64,000 nt of DNA from Listeria ivanovii subsp. ivanovii (GCF_900187025.1 NZ_LT906478.1:1038001-1102000); one strand, 5' to 3'. Counted from the stretch's first letter, positions 42,103-52,189 are shown. The notes: a model not told the origin generated them from the letters alone. Translations and numbers: made by a program.

Positions 42103-43476
42103 ATGAAATTTGCGATTATAATTCCTTTTTACAATGCAGAAAAACGGTTGGGTTTATCCGTTGATAGTATTATTAAGCAGTCCTACAGTTTTTTGAAGCA
42201 TGTGGAGATACTGCTTATTAATGATGGGAGTACAGATGGTAGTGGGATGATTGCCAAGCGTTACGCGGAAAAATATCCTAATAATATTCGCTTGTTAGAA
42301 GTTCCAAACGGTGGACCTGCAAAAGCAAGAAATATTGGAATACATAATGTACGAGAAAATACTGATTTTGTTGGATTTTTAGATGCAGACGATATTTTAT
42401 CGAGTAATATGTTAGATGACATTGCTGCTTTTTTGAATCAGTCGGAAGTAAACATGGTCGTGCCGGCGTTTTATTATTTAGACGATTTTGGAAAAAAGCA
42501 AAAAATTGCACCACATAAATTAAATGATCGTTTTAAAGATGGAAATCGAGTAGTGAATATTGAGGAAGAACCACAGGCAATTCATTTTTATATTGGCGGG
42601 ACTTTTTTGCGTTTTGAAAGTTTGAAAGAGTTTTCGTTTGATGAGTCGCTTTATTTTGGGGAAGATCAGCTTTTAATTACACAATTTTTGTTAAAACATC
42701 GAACATATGGTTTAATTGCAGATGCGGGTTATTATTATTATCGAGATATGAAGCAGAAAGGATCGCTTGTAAGTTCTTCTTGGAAAAATTCAGAAAGATA
42801 TACGCCATTTCTTAAGAAGGTGTATCAAACCTATATAACAAATTCCGAAGCAGAATTTGGAACAGTAATTCCATACATAAAAACCCTAATAGCTTACCAT
42901 GCAAAGTTGTTTTTTTATAAAGAAAATGTTTATTTTAAAGAAGTATTAAGTGAAGCTGAGCAAAGAACTTTTGTAGTTGAATTGCAACAAATATTGAAAT
43001 GTGTTGGAGCTACTACGATATTGGCACTGGATACACCACTTGTAGTAAAAGAAATGATGCTTTCGATTATGCGGCAAGGTTGGCCAGTACAGTTTGAAAC
43101 AGAACCATTAAATGAAATTCCGCTTGTTAGTGTAAGGGAAGTTTATCGATTGGGTAAGCCAGCTGTTGTGGAACTTCTTTTAGAGGAACAGCGTCAGTCA
43201 TTACCAAATGAAGGTCAATTTGTTCTTGATACAAGTTTTGGTGAAATAGCTGCGAAGTTAATTTCTCGTAAGTCTGACCAAAAAATTTGGGATATTGTTG
43301 TAAGAGAAGCGGGGAGCATGGAAAGAGCTGTTTTTAAACTAAAGCCATTTCAAAATAAAGTGGTCATTTACTACAAAGACCAGCTGAAAAAAACTTCTAT
43401 TGTAGAGTTGCGTGTTATGAATAGTTTATTTGGAAAAGTAAAACGAAATATCAAATTAAAGCGAGATTTTAAATAA
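42103..43476 (+). CDS. GT2 family glycosyltransferase
   Basis: The 457-residue protein has an N-terminal GT2 domain (IIPFYNAEKRLGLSVDSII at the start, NDGSTDGS near 44, LDADDILSS near 93). The C-terminal part of about 200 residues is not recognised; it is mostly helix then beta. No membrane segments. In the teichoic acid locus it probably adds a sugar to the polymer or linkage unit inside the cell. The acceptor is not visible. GGAGAGGATAATAG before the ATG; 21 bases to the next gene. Confidence 0.82.
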   Translation: MKFAIIIPFYNAEKRLGLSVDSIIKQSYSFLKHVEILLINDGSTDGSGMIAKRYAEKYPNNIRLLEVPNGGPAKARNIGIHNVRENTDFVGFLDADDILSSNMLDDIAAFLNQSEVNMVVPAFYYLDDFGKKQKIAPHKLNDRFKDGNRVVNIEEEPQAIHFYIGGTFLRFESLKEFSFDESLYFGEDQLLITQFLLKHRTYGLIADAGYYYYRDMKQKGSLVSSSWKNSERYTPFLKKVYQTYITNSEAEFGTVIPYIKTLIAYHAKLFFYKENVYFKEVLSEAEQRTFVVELQQILKCVGATTILALDTPLVVKEMMLSIMRQGWPVQFETEPLNEIPLVSVREVYRLGKPAVVELLLEEQRQSLPNEGQFVLDTSFGEIAAKLISRKSDQKIWDIVVREAGSMERAVFKLKPFQNKVVIYYKDQLKKTSIVELRVMNSLFGKVKRNIKLKRDFK

Positions 43477-43497
43477 AGGGTGGGAGGAAATATCCTG

Positions 43498-44652
43498 ATG
43501 AAGTTAATACAAAAGGTATATTATCTGCTATTTAGGTTGGTGGGATTTTTACCTCGACAAAAACAATTAGTCATGTTTGAAAGTTTTTCTGGAAAACAAT
43601 ATAGTTGTAATCCTCGAGCGATTTTTGAATATATGGAAAAGAATAATCCGGAGTACGAGTTGCTTTGGAGTGTGAATCCAAAATATGTCGAACTGTTTAA
43701 AGCGAATGGTGTCCCTTATGTGACGCGTTTTTCGGTAAGGTGGTTATTCAAAATGGGGCTAGCAAAATATTGGGTTTCTAATAGCCGTTTGCCGTTAGAA
43801 CTACCGAAACCCAAAAAAACAATTTATGTGCAAACTTGGCATGGGACCCCTTTGAAGAAACTTGGAATCGACATTGATGAAGTTCATATGCCTGGACAAA
43901 CAACAGAACAGTATAAAGCAGATTTTGTAAAAGAAGCGCAGAAATGGGATTATTTAATTGCGCCCAATGCTTATTCTAGTAAGATTTTCAGACGAGCATT
44001 TGGATTTACCGGTGAGATGATAGAATCAGGATATCCGCGGAATGACATTTTATTTAGTGCGGATAAAGAAGTGAAAATGGCTAATATCAAGCAAATGTTA
44101 AATATTCCTGAAGAAAAGAAAGTTATCTTGTATGCACCAACTTGGCGTGATAATGATTTTTATGAAGCAGGAAAATACAAATTTGATTTGAAAATCGATA
44201 TCGCTCAAATGCAAGGAAAATTCGGGGATGAAGTGGTGCTACTTGTTCGGATGCATTATCTTGTTGCTGAGCATTTTGATTTTGCTCAATATGGAGATTT
44301 TGTTCGTGACGCGTCAAATCACGAAGATATTCGAGATTTATATTTGGTGAGTGATTTGCTCATTACCGATTACTCTTCTGTATTTTTTGATTATGCTAAT
44401 TTAAACCGTCCGATGTTATTTTATACGTATGATTTAGCTGAATATCGTGATACGCTTCGTGGCTTTTATTTTGACTTTGAAAAGAATGCTCCCGGTCCGC
44501 TAGTGGAAACGAATGAGCAATTAATGGATGAGCTTCATAAAATGCTTGTCAATCCGCCTCAAATAGAGAATAGCTTTTTAGAGCAATTTTGTACTTGGGA
44601 AGATGGGCATGCGGCAGAAAAAACAGTGAATATCGTTTTTGCTGAAAAATAG
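43498..44652 (+). CDS. CDP-glycerol/ribitol glycerophosphotransferase, TarF/TarL-like
   Basis: The 384-residue Glyphos_transf protein has the TagF/TarF/TarL-type motif QTWHGTPLKKLG (about 118-129), YAPTWRDNDFY near 210 and the LITDYSSVFFDY block near 283. It transfers glycerol- or ribitol-phosphate from the CDP form to a teichoic acid primer at the membrane face. ATG at 43498 with GGGAGGAAA upstream; an earlier in-frame start at 43480 precedes that site. Whether it primes or polymerises is not decided by sequence alone. Confidence 0.85.
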   Translation: MKLIQKVYYLLFRLVGFLPRQKQLVMFESFSGKQYSCNPRAIFEYMEKNNPEYELLWSVNPKYVELFKANGVPYVTRFSVRWLFKMGLAKYWVSNSRLPLELPKPKKTIYVQTWHGTPLKKLGIDIDEVHMPGQTTEQYKADFVKEAQKWDYLIAPNAYSSKIFRRAFGFTGEMIESGYPRNDILFSADKEVKMANIKQMLNIPEEKKVILYAPTWRDNDFYEAGKYKFDLKIDIAQMQGKFGDEVVLLVRMHYLVAEHFDFAQYGDFVRDASNHEDIRDLYLVSDLLITDYSSVFFDYANLNRPMLFYTYDLAEYRDTLRGFYFDFEKNAPGPLVETNEQLMDELHKMLVNPPQIENSFLEQFCTWEDGHAAEKTVNIVFAEK

Positions 44653-44664
44653 GCGGTGGAAAAA

Positions 44665-45816
44665 GTGAAGAAACTAGCGATAGTTATTTATATGTTAGCT
44701 GTTAAAGTAATTGGCTGTTTGGCAAGGCTTTTTCCTGTGGAGCAAAAAGTGGTTTTTCTAATCAGTTTTGAAGAGAACCCCGCCGCTATTCTAAAACAAA
44801 TGGAGCTTGATAAAGTTACTCCGAATACAGTCGTTTTCTATGATCCACGCTTAAAAGTAACGAACTTTTCACTAGACTTCTTGAAGTTAAAGCCTAAAAA
44901 TATCGCTCAATTTATTCCACTGATGTATCATCTTAACACCGCCAAAGTGATTGTAACCGACAATTATTTTGTGGAATTAGCTGGAGTGAAATTACGACAT
45001 GGCGCTTCTTGCATTCAAATTTGGCATGCGAATGGAGCACTTAAGAAGTTTGGCTGGGAAGATAAAGCAGCACAAAAAAGATATTCGGCAGATAAGAAAC
45101 GATTCCAAGCCGTTTACAAACGTTTTACCAATGTAGTTGTTGGTTCAGATGAAATGGCAACTATTTTTCAAAAGTCCTTTTTGCTAGATGAAGCGCAGAT
45201 GTTGAAAATAGGAGTTCCTAGGACAGATTATTTTTTTGATGAAGAGAAATTGAAAGTGAATTATGATTGGACAGTTAAATCATTAAAACTTTCGAATAAA
45301 AAAAAGCTATTATATGCGCCTACTTTTCGTGATGATGAGCTACACAGCATGAGTTTGCATTTAGATGTTGCCGAGATGAAACGAGCACTTGGCGACGAGT
45401 ATCAGCTGATTTTAAAATTACATCCATCGATTAGTAATGATTTAGAAAAGTTGACGGATGAGTTTGTCGTGTATGCAGATAAAGAAACGCCAATCGAAAC
45501 ATTGCTTCCAGTAGTGGATATTTTAATTACTGATTATTCGTCTATTCCATTTGAATTCGCGCTACTTGAAAAGCCAATGATTTTTTATACGTATGATTTA
45601 CAAGAATATGATAAAGTGCGAGGCCTTTCAGATAGCTTTTTAGAAACGATTCCAGGTAACTGTGCTTTTACAACTGCAGAACTTGTTGAAGAGATTAAAA
45701 AGGCATCCTTCGATTTAGAAAAAGTTCGTCAATTTGCTTTGAAATGGAATAAATATTCAGATGGGTCTTCCAGCGAACGATTTGTTTCGCTTTTAAAAGA
45801 ACGACTAGAAAAGTAG
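44665..45816 (+). CDS. tarB: CDP-glycerol glycerophosphotransferase, TagB/TarB-like
   Basis: The 383-residue Glyphos_transf protein has the TagB-type motif QIWHANGALKKFGW (about 117-130), YAPTFRDDELH near 216 and LITDYSSIPFEFALLEKP near 288. TagB adds the first glycerol-phosphate to the ManNAc-GlcNAc lipid linker. I choose GTG at 44665 behind GGCGGTGG; an in-frame GTG at 44656 lies inside that site. The tagD gene for its CDP-glycerol substrate follows directly, which supports the assignment. The name is by similarity. Confidence 0.8.
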   Translation: MKKLAIVIYMLAVKVIGCLARLFPVEQKVVFLISFEENPAAILKQMELDKVTPNTVVFYDPRLKVTNFSLDFLKLKPKNIAQFIPLMYHLNTAKVIVTDNYFVELAGVKLRHGASCIQIWHANGALKKFGWEDKAAQKRYSADKKRFQAVYKRFTNVVVGSDEMATIFQKSFLLDEAQMLKIGVPRTDYFFDEEKLKVNYDWTVKSLKLSNKKKLLYAPTFRDDELHSMSLHLDVAEMKRALGDEYQLILKLHPSISNDLEKLTDEFVVYADKETPIETLLPVVDILITDYSSIPFEFALLEKPMIFYTYDLQEYDKVRGLSDSFLETIPGNCAFTTAELVEEIKKASFDLEKVRQFALKWNKYSDGSSSERFVSLLKERLEK

Positions 45817-45880
45817 GACTGCTAACCAGTAGAGAATTTTTTTGTTTCTTGTTATACTACTAAAGAAAGTAGGTGGGCTG

Positions 45881-46264
45881 ATGAAAAAAGTAATTACATA
45901 TGGCACATTTGATTTAATTCATTGGGGGCATATTCGTTTATTAGAACGAGCTAAAGCGCTTGGAGATTATTTGATTGTCGCAATTTCAACAGACGAGTTC
46001 AATCGAATCAAGCATAAAGAGGCATACCATAACTTTGAGCACCGTAAACTGATTTTAGAAGCGATAAGATATGTGGATGAAGTAATCCCAGAAAGCAACT
46101 GGGAACAAAAACTAGAAGACGTACAAAATCGTGATATTGATATTTTTGTAATGGGAGATGATTGGGAAGGTGAATTTGACTTTCTAAAACCATATTGCGA
46201 AGTGGTCTATTTACCACGTACAGACGGAATCTCTACTTCAAAGATAAAAGATGATTTAAAATAG
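45881..46264 (+). CDS. tagD: Glycerol-3-phosphate cytidylyltransferase
   Basis: The 127-residue enzyme makes CDP-glycerol for the linkage unit and primer. Motifs: VITYGTFDLIHWGHIRLLER (HxGH class nucleotidyltransferase, residues 4-23) and RTDGISTSKIK at the C-terminus. ATG at 45881 with TAGGTGG upstream; the longer frame from 45842 has no ribosome site. Confidence 0.95.
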   Translation: MKKVITYGTFDLIHWGHIRLLERAKALGDYLIVAISTDEFNRIKHKEAYHNFEHRKLILEAIRYVDEVIPESNWEQKLEDVQNRDIDIFVMGDDWEGEFDFLKPYCEVVYLPRTDGISTSKIKDDLK

Positions 46265-46381
46265 TAGCGGCACAAAATGAGTACTCCAGTAATGTTTGAT
46301 TATTAGGTGGTAGACTTGTTTTGTGCTATTATTATGTATAAATGATAACTAATAAGAACAGTTACGATAGGAGCAAAAGAA

Positions 46382-47872
46382 ATGACAAATTTATTTCAAG
46401 ATGATAGTCTCACGCTACATACAGACTTATATCAACTAAATATGATGAAAGCGTATTTTGACGATGGACTTCATGAGCGTAGATCGGTATTTGAAGTTTT
46501 TTTCCGAGATATGCCATTTGATTCAGGTTTTGTTGTATTTGCTGGACTAGAACGAATTATTCATTATATGCAAAATTTACGTTTTACGGAAACGGATATT
46601 GCTTATTTGCAGGATGAGCTTGGTTTTGACGGCCCATTTTTAGAATATTTACGAACATTTAAATTCAAAGGAAATATTCTTGCAGCGAAAGAAGGCGAGT
46701 TTGTTTTTAAAACAGAACCTATCTTACAAGTCGAAGCAAGCCTGGCAGAAGCACAACTAATTGAAACAGCTTTGCTTAATATTGTGAATTTCCAAACGCT
46801 AATTGCGACAAAGGCCGCACGAATTCGTTCTGTCATTGAAGACGAAACATTTGCGGAATTTGGAACGAGACGTGCCCAAGAAATGGATGCAGCGATTTGG
46901 GGAACACGGGCGGCTTATATCGGTGGTTGCGATTCAACGAGTAATGTTCGCGCCGGGAAGATTTTCGGCATTCCGGTGTCTGGTACGATGGCTCATGCGA
47001 TGGTTCAAGCTTACCGTGATGAACTGGAAGCATTTAGAAGCTATGCTAAAACACATTTTGATGCCATTTTCTTAGTAGATACATACGATACTTTAAAATC
47101 TGGAGTTCCAAATGCGATCAAAGTAGCACAAGAAATGGGAGACAAAATCAACTTTATCGGCATTCGTTTAGATAGTGGAGACATGGCTTTCTTATCCAAA
47201 AAAGCCCGCCAAATGTTAGATGATGCTGGTTTCACGGAAGCGAAGATTTTTGCTTCTAGTGATTTAGATGAACATACGATTTTGTCATTAAAAGCTCAAA
47301 AAGCGAAAATCGATTCATGGGGTGTTGGTACAAAACTAATTACTGCCTACGACCAACCAGCACTTGGAGCCGTTTATAAAATGGCTGCTATTGCGGATGA
47401 GAATGATATTTTACAAGACTCAATTAAACTTTCCAGTAATACAGAAAAAGTTTCGACACCAGGTAAGAAAAAAGTTTACCGCATTATTACCAATGAAGAA
47501 GGCTTAAAAGCAGAAGGGGACTATATTGCTTTGGCTGATGAATCCCTTGAAAACGTCGATAAGTTAACGATGTTCCACCCAGTGCATACGTACATCATGA
47601 AAACGGTGGAAAACTTTACTGCCCGTGAGCTGCTCGTACCAATTTTTAAAGATGGTGAGTTAGTATATGAAATGCCAACTTTAGACGAAATTAAAGCCTA
47701 TAAAGAAGAAAATCTGGCGCTGCTTTGGGATGAGTATAAACGTACGGTGCGCCCGGAGCAATACCCAGTTGATTTAAGTGTCAAATGTTGGAAAAACAAA
47801 ATGCGCAATATCGAAAAAGTCCGCAAAAGTGTACAGCTTCATTCACCAGTAGAATTAGATATGCCGTTTTAG
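46382..47872 (+). CDS. pncB: Nicotinate phosphoribosyltransferase
   Basis: The 496-residue enzyme converts nicotinate and PRPP to nicotinate mononucleotide in NAD salvage. Motifs: [15 protein letters not shown] at the start, [15 protein letters not shown] (about 159), [11 protein letters not shown] (about 201) and [11 protein letters not shown] near 262. GATAGGAG before the ATG. nadE follows 11 bases after the stop, so the two form a NAD operon. Confidence 0.95.
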   Translation: MTNLFQDDSLTLHTDLYQLNMMKAYFDDGLHERRSVFEVFFRDMPFDSGFVVFAGLERIIHYMQNLRFTETDIAYLQDELGFDGPFLEYLRTFKFKGNILAAKEGEFVFKTEPILQVEASLAEAQLIETALLNIVNFQTLIATKAARIRSVIEDETFAEFGTRRAQEMDAAIWGTRAAYIGGCDSTSNVRAGKIFGIPVSGTMAHAMVQAYRDELEAFRSYAKTHFDAIFLVDTYDTLKSGVPNAIKVAQEMGDKINFIGIRLDSGDMAFLSKKARQMLDDAGFTEAKIFASSDLDEHTILSLKAQKAKIDSWGVGTKLITAYDQPALGAVYKMAAIADENDILQDSIKLSSNTEKVSTPGKKKVYRIITNEEGLKAEGDYIALADESLENVDKLTMFHPVHTYIMKTVENFTARELLVPIFKDGELVYEMPTLDEIKAYKEENLALLWDEYKRTVRPEQYPVDLSVKCWKNKMRNIEKVRKSVQLHSPVELDMPF

Positions 47873-47883
47873 GAGGAATGATA

Positions 47884-48708
47884 ATGGAAATCAGAAACAG
47901 AATTTTAGCAGATATGCAAGTAGCAGAAACGATTGATGCACAAGCAGAAATTAGAAAAAGTGTCGATTTTTTAAAAGCATATTTAACAAAGCATCCGTTC
48001 TTAAAAAGCTTTGTTCTTGGGATTTCTGGTGGGCAAGATTCCACTTTAGCAGGCAAACTAGCACAAATGGCGATAAGTGAACTTCGCTCAGAAACGGCTG
48101 ACGAGGAATATCAGTTTTTCGCGGTGAGCTTACCATACGGAACTCAACTAGATGAATCGGACCGTCAAGATGCCCTTGATTTTATGCAACCGGACAACAG
48201 ACTGACCGTCAATATTAAAGCTTCTGTGGATGCGAGTGTGGCAGCTCTTAATGAAGCAGGCGTGGAGCTGTCTGATTTTGCTAAAGGAAATGAGAAAGCG
48301 CGCGAACGGATGAAAGTTCAATACGCGATTGCGGCAATGAATAAAGGTGTAGTCGTTGGAACAGATCACTCGGCAGAAGCAGTTACTGGTTTTTATACAA
48401 AATATGGCGATGGTGGAACAGATATTAATCCGCTATTTCGTTTAAACAAACGACAAGGCAAGGCCCTTCTAAAAGAACTCGGTTGTCCGGAACATTTATA
48501 TTTGAAAAAACCGACTGCTGATTTAGAAGATAATAAACCAGCCCTTCCCGATGAAGTAGCGCTAGGTGTTACTTACGATCAAATTGATGATTACTTGGAA
48601 GGCAAAACGGTTCCAGCCGAAGCAGCAGCAAAAATCGAAAACTGGTTTATCAAAACCGAGCATAAGCGCCATATGGCAATAACGATATTTGATGATTTCT
48701 GGAAATAG
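47884..48708 (+). CDS. nadE: NH3-dependent NAD synthetase
   Basis: The 274-residue enzyme amidates nicotinate adenine dinucleotide to NAD with ATP and ammonia. The PP-loop [13 protein letters not shown] is at about residues 46-58, with [20 protein letters not shown] near 160-179. There is no glutaminase domain, so ammonia is the nitrogen donor. ATG at 47884 behind AGGAGG; longer in-frame starts overlap pncB. Confidence 0.96.
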   Translation: MEIRNRILADMQVAETIDAQAEIRKSVDFLKAYLTKHPFLKSFVLGISGGQDSTLAGKLAQMAISELRSETADEEYQFFAVSLPYGTQLDESDRQDALDFMQPDNRLTVNIKASVDASVAALNEAGVELSDFAKGNEKARERMKVQYAIAAMNKGVVVGTDHSAEAVTGFYTKYGDGGTDINPLFRLNKRQGKALLKELGCPEHLYLKKPTADLEDNKPALPDEVALGVTYDQIDDYLEGKTVPAEAAAKIENWFIKTEHKRHMAITIFDDFWK

Positions 48709-48720
48709 GAGGTTGTTTAA

Positions 48721-49029
48721 ATGAAAGTTGGTTATGGGTTATTAACGGCATTTTATACACATCCTGGAGAGCGAGATCAGTTAGCGACTATGTTGCTTGA
48801 AGCAGCAGAAAGTTTGGAAGAATATAATACGTGCATCCAGTATATCGTTAGTGTTTCTGAGACAGAAGCAGATACCATTTTTGTTTCAGAAATCTGGGTC
48901 GACAAAGGGCACCACGAAGCTTCCTTAGATAACATTTCTGTCAAAAACATGATTCAAAAAGCAAAACCGCTAATCAAGGAAGTTAAACGAATTCAAGAGT
49001 TAGATATCCTTGGTGGCAAAGGAATGTAA
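48721..49029 (+). CDS. Antibiotic biosynthesis monooxygenase (ABM)-fold protein
   Basis: The 102-residue protein is a YgiN/ABM-type ferredoxin-like dimer-forming protein (VGYGLLTAFYTHPGER, then DTIFVSEIWVDKGHHEASL). Members act as quinone-type monooxygenases or have unknown roles. It follows nadE by 12 bases with TAGGAGG in the gap, so it is probably in the same operon. A terminator follows. Confidence 0.82.
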   Translation: MKVGYGLLTAFYTHPGERDQLATMLLEAAESLEEYNTCIQYIVSVSETEADTIFVSEIWVDKGHHEASLDNISVKNMIQKAKPLIKEVKRIQELDILGGKGM

Positions 49030-49043
49030 ACACGCAAAATAAG

Positions 49044-49076
49044 AATGATTCTGGGATTTTCCAGAATCATTTTTTT
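49044..49076 (+). terminator. Intrinsic terminator
   Basis: AATGATTCTGG / CCAGAATCATT perfect stem followed by a T run, after the ABM-fold gene. Confidence 0.9.
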
Positions 49077-49088
49077 GGAGGGATGAAG

Positions 49089-49493
49089 TTGAAAACATTA
49101 ATGATTGTCTGCGCTGGAGGAGTGACTTCCAGCTTAATGGCACAAAATGTGGTAAAAAGTGCGGTTTCAGAAGGATTGGATGCTATACTTGTTTTTCCAG
49201 AAGATGTGAAGTATAAAGATCGTTTCCGTGAAAACTTTGGCGGGCGGGATTTAGTTGTTGTAATGGGTCCCGTTGGCGGAATAACGGCTGGGAAATTCCG
49301 CGATTATAAAGAACAAGTCGATGCAGTGCTAGTCGCGCCACAAGTAAAATACATGTATAAAACAGTAGAAGAAGTTTTAGGGGAACTAGCGATTCCTTGT
49401 GCCAATATTGATTCCCTTGATTTTGGTCGAATGCGCGGCGATAAGATTCTCGTCCAAGGTTTAGCGCTGATAGACCAGAAAAATTCCAAATAA
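49089..49493 (+). CDS. PTS system lactose/cellobiose-type IIB protein
   Basis: The protein of about 134 residues has the IIB P-loop with the phosphorylated Cys (MIVCAGGVTSSLMAQ). The rest fits the cellobiose/lactose IIB fold (VVVMGPVGGITAG). It carries phosphate from IIA to sugar in a PTS transporter, but no IIA or IIC gene is nearby. It is slightly longer than the usual 100-105 residues. Start: TTG at 49089 is spaced correctly from GGAGG; an ATG at 49083 is too close to it. Confidence 0.78.
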   Translation: MKTLMIVCAGGVTSSLMAQNVVKSAVSEGLDAILVFPEDVKYKDRFRENFGGRDLVVVMGPVGGITAGKFRDYKEQVDAVLVAPQVKYMYKTVEEVLGELAIPCANIDSLDFGRMRGDKILVQGLALIDQKNSK

Positions 49494-49537
49494 GGTGTTG
49501 CAACTTTAGAGGGGACACGTTAAAATGAAAGAAGATG

Positions 49538-49565
49538 AAAAGGACAAGTGATTTGTCCTTTTCTT
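49538..49565 (+). terminator. Intrinsic terminator upstream of guaA
   Basis: AAAAGGACAA / TTGTCCTTTT stem followed by CTTATT. It may end the IIB transcript. An 8-codon ORF (49525-49551, MKEDEKDK) overlaps the left arm. Confidence 0.7.
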
Positions 49566-49578
49566 ATTAGTACCGTGA

Positions 49579-49598
49579 AGTAACCGCAAATTTGCGGT
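49579..49598. promoter_or_regulatory. Palindrome in the guaA leader
   Basis: AACCGCAAATTTGCGGTT is a perfect 18-bp palindrome just upstream of guaA, followed by a T-rich stretch. It may be a protein-binding site or a small hairpin. No purine riboswitch core is evident to me. Confidence 0.4.
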
Positions 49599-49622
49599 TT
49601 CATTTTATAGATAAGGGTGGTT

Positions 49623-51179
49623 TTGTTTAAAATTATGAAAGACTTTACCGAGCAAGAGAAAATTATCGTTCTAGACTTTGGTAGCCAGTACAATCAACTA
49701 ATTACGCGCCGTATCCGTGATTTCGGTGTGTATAGTGAATTACATCCGCATACTATCACTCTCGAAGAAATGAAAGCACTAAATCCAACGGGAATTATTT
49801 TTTCAGGAGGACCAAACAGCGTATACGACAAAGACGCTTTCCGTGCTGATGAAAGAATTTTTGACATGGGCATTCCGATTTTAGGAATTTGTTATGGTAT
49901 GCAATTAATGACTGTCCATTTTGATGGAAAAGTAGAAGCAGCAAAAGACCGTGAATACGGAAAAGCAGATATCCATGTAGAAGTACCTAACCGTTTATTT
50001 GCCGGATTACCAACTGATCAAGTAGTTTGGATGAGCCACGGTGACTTAGTAGTGAAAGAACCAGCTGGCTTTGAAGTAACGACAACAAGCCCATCTTGCC
50101 CGATTGCGGGAATTGCTGACGAAGCTCGCCAACTTTATGGTGTACAATTCCATCCAGAAGTACGTCACTCTGAATACGGAAACGAACTACTGAAGAATTT
50201 TGCCTTAAACATCTGTGGCTGTAAAGGTGACTGGACAATGGAAAACTTTAGCGAAGTTGAAATCGCTAAAATCCAAGAAATCGTTGGCGACAAAAAAGTC
50301 TTGCTAGCTCTTTCAGGCGGCGTTGATTCTTCTGTTGTTGGTGTGTTAATCCATAAAGCGATCGGCGACCAACTAACCTGTATTTTCGTTGACCACGGCT
50401 TGCTTCGTAAAGGTGAAGCAGACCAAGTAATGGCGACGCTACAAGGTGAATTCAATATGAACATCATCAAAGTAGATGCGAAAAAACGCTTCATGGACAA
50501 ACTAGCAGGCGTTTCTGACCCAGAACAAAAACGCAAAATTATCGGTAACGAATTCATTTACGTTTTCGATGACGAAGCAAACAAACTAGATGGCGTAGAA
50601 TTCCTCGCACAAGGAACACTTTACACCGATATTATCGAAAGTGGTACAGCAACCGCCCAAACAATCAAATCACATCACAACGTTGGCGGCCTACCAGAAG
50701 ATATGCAATTTAAACTAATCGAACCACTGAATACGCTTTTCAAAGATGAAGTTCGCGCTCTAGGAACCGAACTTGGCATGCCTGACGCAATCGTGTGGCG
50801 CCAACCATTCCCAGGTCCAGGTCTTGGAATCCGCGTACTTGGCGAAATCACCGAAGAAAAACTAGAAATCGTTCGTGATTCTGATTATATTTTACGAGAA
50901 GAAATCAAAAAAGCCGGCTTAGAACGCGAAATCTGGCAATACTTCACAGCACTTCCAAATATCCGTAGCGTTGGTGTTATGGGTGACGGAAGAACGTATG
51001 ACCATACAGTGGTTGTTCGTGCGGTGACGAGTATTGATGGGATGACAGCGGATTGGGCTCGTATTCCGTGGGATGTGCTGGAGAAGATTTCGGTGCGGAT
51101 CGTGAATGAAGTAGCTCATGTGAACCGGGTTGTTTATGATATTACGAGTAAACCGCCTGCTACGGTGGAGTGGGAGTAG
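49623..51179 (+). CDS. guaA: GMP synthase (glutamine-hydrolysing)
   Basis: The 518-residue enzyme turns XMP, ATP and glutamine into GMP. The class I glutaminase domain has the nucleophile motif GICYGMQ (about residues 87-93) and [11 protein letters not shown] (about 177). The PP-ATPase domain has [11 protein letters not shown] (about 229) and the dimerisation domain ends in [10 protein letters not shown] prefer TTG at 49623 behind AAGGGTGG; GTG 49617 and ATG 49635 are alternatives. Codon use changes sharply in the last ~180 bases (many GAG, GTG, GCG, CGG), suggesting a 3' end replaced by an integrating element. Confidence 0.95.
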   Translation: MFKIMKDFTEQEKIIVLDFGSQYNQLITRRIRDFGVYSELHPHTITLEEMKALNPTGIIFSGGPNSVYDKDAFRADERIFDMGIPILGICYGMQLMTVHFDGKVEAAKDREYGKADIHVEVPNRLFAGLPTDQVVWMSHGDLVVKEPAGFEVTTTSPSCPIAGIADEARQLYGVQFHPEVRHSEYGNELLKNFALNICGCKGDWTMENFSEVEIAKIQEIVGDKKVLLALSGGVDSSVVGVLIHKAIGDQLTCIFVDHGLLRKGEADQVMATLQGEFNMNIIKVDAKKRFMDKLAGVSDPEQKRKIIGNEFIYVFDDEANKLDGVEFLAQGTLYTDIIESGTATAQTIKSHHNVGGLPEDMQFKLIEPLNTLFKDEVRALGTELGMPDAIVWRQPFPGPGLGIRVLGEITEEKLEIVRDSDYILREEIKKAGLEREIWQYFTALPNIRSVGVMGDGRTYDHTVVVRAVTSIDGMTADWARIPWDVLEKISVRIVNEVAHVNRVVYDITSKPPATVEWE

Positions 51180-51206
51180 ACTAAAAAAGAAAGCCTAGAA
51201 TCCATA

Positions 51207-51495
51207 TTTAAAAGGGTTTTGGGCTATTTCTTTGTGTTTGTAACATAAAATAATTAATCATTAATTTAGTTACTATTTGATTAATGGCATTTAATAGAGG
51301 TCTAAAGTTTTCAAAATTTATATTTTCGTAGTTATTGGATACATATTTAGAGAAAAAATTTTTCCCATAATTTTCAGTAGTGTTAAAAATTTTTTAGGAT
51401 TTTTCAAATATTTTTCCAGCAAGTTCAGTTTTTAAGACATCTGCTTCGAATAAATCTTCTATTTCACATTCTTTTAGTCTTTTAACGGGGACCTG
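51207..51495 (-). pseudogene. Fragment of an unidentified gene
   Basis: The minus strand reads as coding sequence for about 90 codons (RLKECEIEDLFEADVLKTEL, then YGKNFFSKYVSNNYENINFE and FRPLLNAINQIV) with one internal TAA near 51396. It lacks a start because it is cut by the IS remnant upstream. The ending resembles, from memory and only loosely, the C-terminus of proteins encoded with retron or OLD/TOPRIM-type phage-defence genes. I would not rely on that. Confidence 0.45.
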
Positions 51496-51499
51496 CAAC

Positions 51500-52189
51500 A
51501 GTTTAGTCAACAGTCAGTTAGATTACTTATTTTCTTCGCTTCAAATTGTCGATTCAATAAATTTTCTTTTACTATTTCTTCAATTGCTTTTCCATAAGAA
51601 GAGTTGCGTCGATGAACTCCTTTTGCGCATAAATTCATTCCACGCATTAGGACAGCCACAACACGTTTATTAGTTTCGATTCCTTCATCGTAAAGCTGTT
51701 GAGCGATTCTTGGGGATCCATATCGACCTTTGTGTTTACAGAAACACTCGTTTACTATTTTCTCTTAAAAAATTATGGCGGAGTTGAGTCTCACTTGGGA
51801 AACGATTCCGCCACAAATAATATCCTTTCCTACTTACATTAAAAATCCTGCACAAAGCTTGAACTGAATATTGTTGATGATATTTGTAAACAAACTCAAA
51901 ATGAACTACTTTTTTGCTTCACAGACGTTTTGAACTTTTTTAAAATTTCATTTTCCTCTTTTAGCCGTTTATTTTCCTGTTCAAGAATGTAGAAATCTGC
52001 TTTATCAGGTAATCTTTTTCCTTGTCCGGCAAAAGCCTTTTTTTCGTATCGATGATATTCTGAAACCCACCGAGAAATTGTTGGACGAGAGATATTATAT
52101 TCTTCAGAAATTCTCTTGATAGTTACTTTCTTCTCAAGAATATCTTGAGAAATCTTCCGTTTAAATTCACAATCATATGTTTTTCTCAA
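51500..52189 (-). mobile_element. Truncated IS3-family insertion sequence (orfA intact, orfB broken)
   Basis: The minus strand holds a complete OrfA and the N-terminal part of OrfB. OrfB begins near 51900 (FEFVYKYHQQYSVQALCRIF) and is interrupted by a frameshift and stop near 51745. It continues as KGRYGSPRIAQQLYDEGIET to about 51535 and then stops. The DDE catalytic core is missing, so it cannot move by itself. Confidence 0.85.
51896..52189 (-). CDS. IS3-family transposase OrfA
   Basis: The 97-residue protein has a helix-turn-helix (VTIKRISEEYNISRPTISRW, about 23-42) and a C-terminal leucine-zipper-like helix (LEQENKRLKEENEILKKF), the standard OrfA layout. It binds the IS ends. Intact, but its OrfB partner is broken. 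CCGGAAGGAATG lies before the ATG. Confidence 0.88.
   Translation of the reverse strand: MRKTYDCEFKRKISQDILEKKVTIKRISEEYNISRPTISRWVSEYHRYEKKAFAGQGKRLPDKADFYILEQENKRLKEENEILKKFKTSVKQKSSSF

Noticed and set aside
49525-49551. 8-codon ORF before guaA as an attenuator leader peptide
   Set aside because: It overlaps an ordinary terminator of the upstream gene, has no codon bias linked to purines, and is too short to judge.
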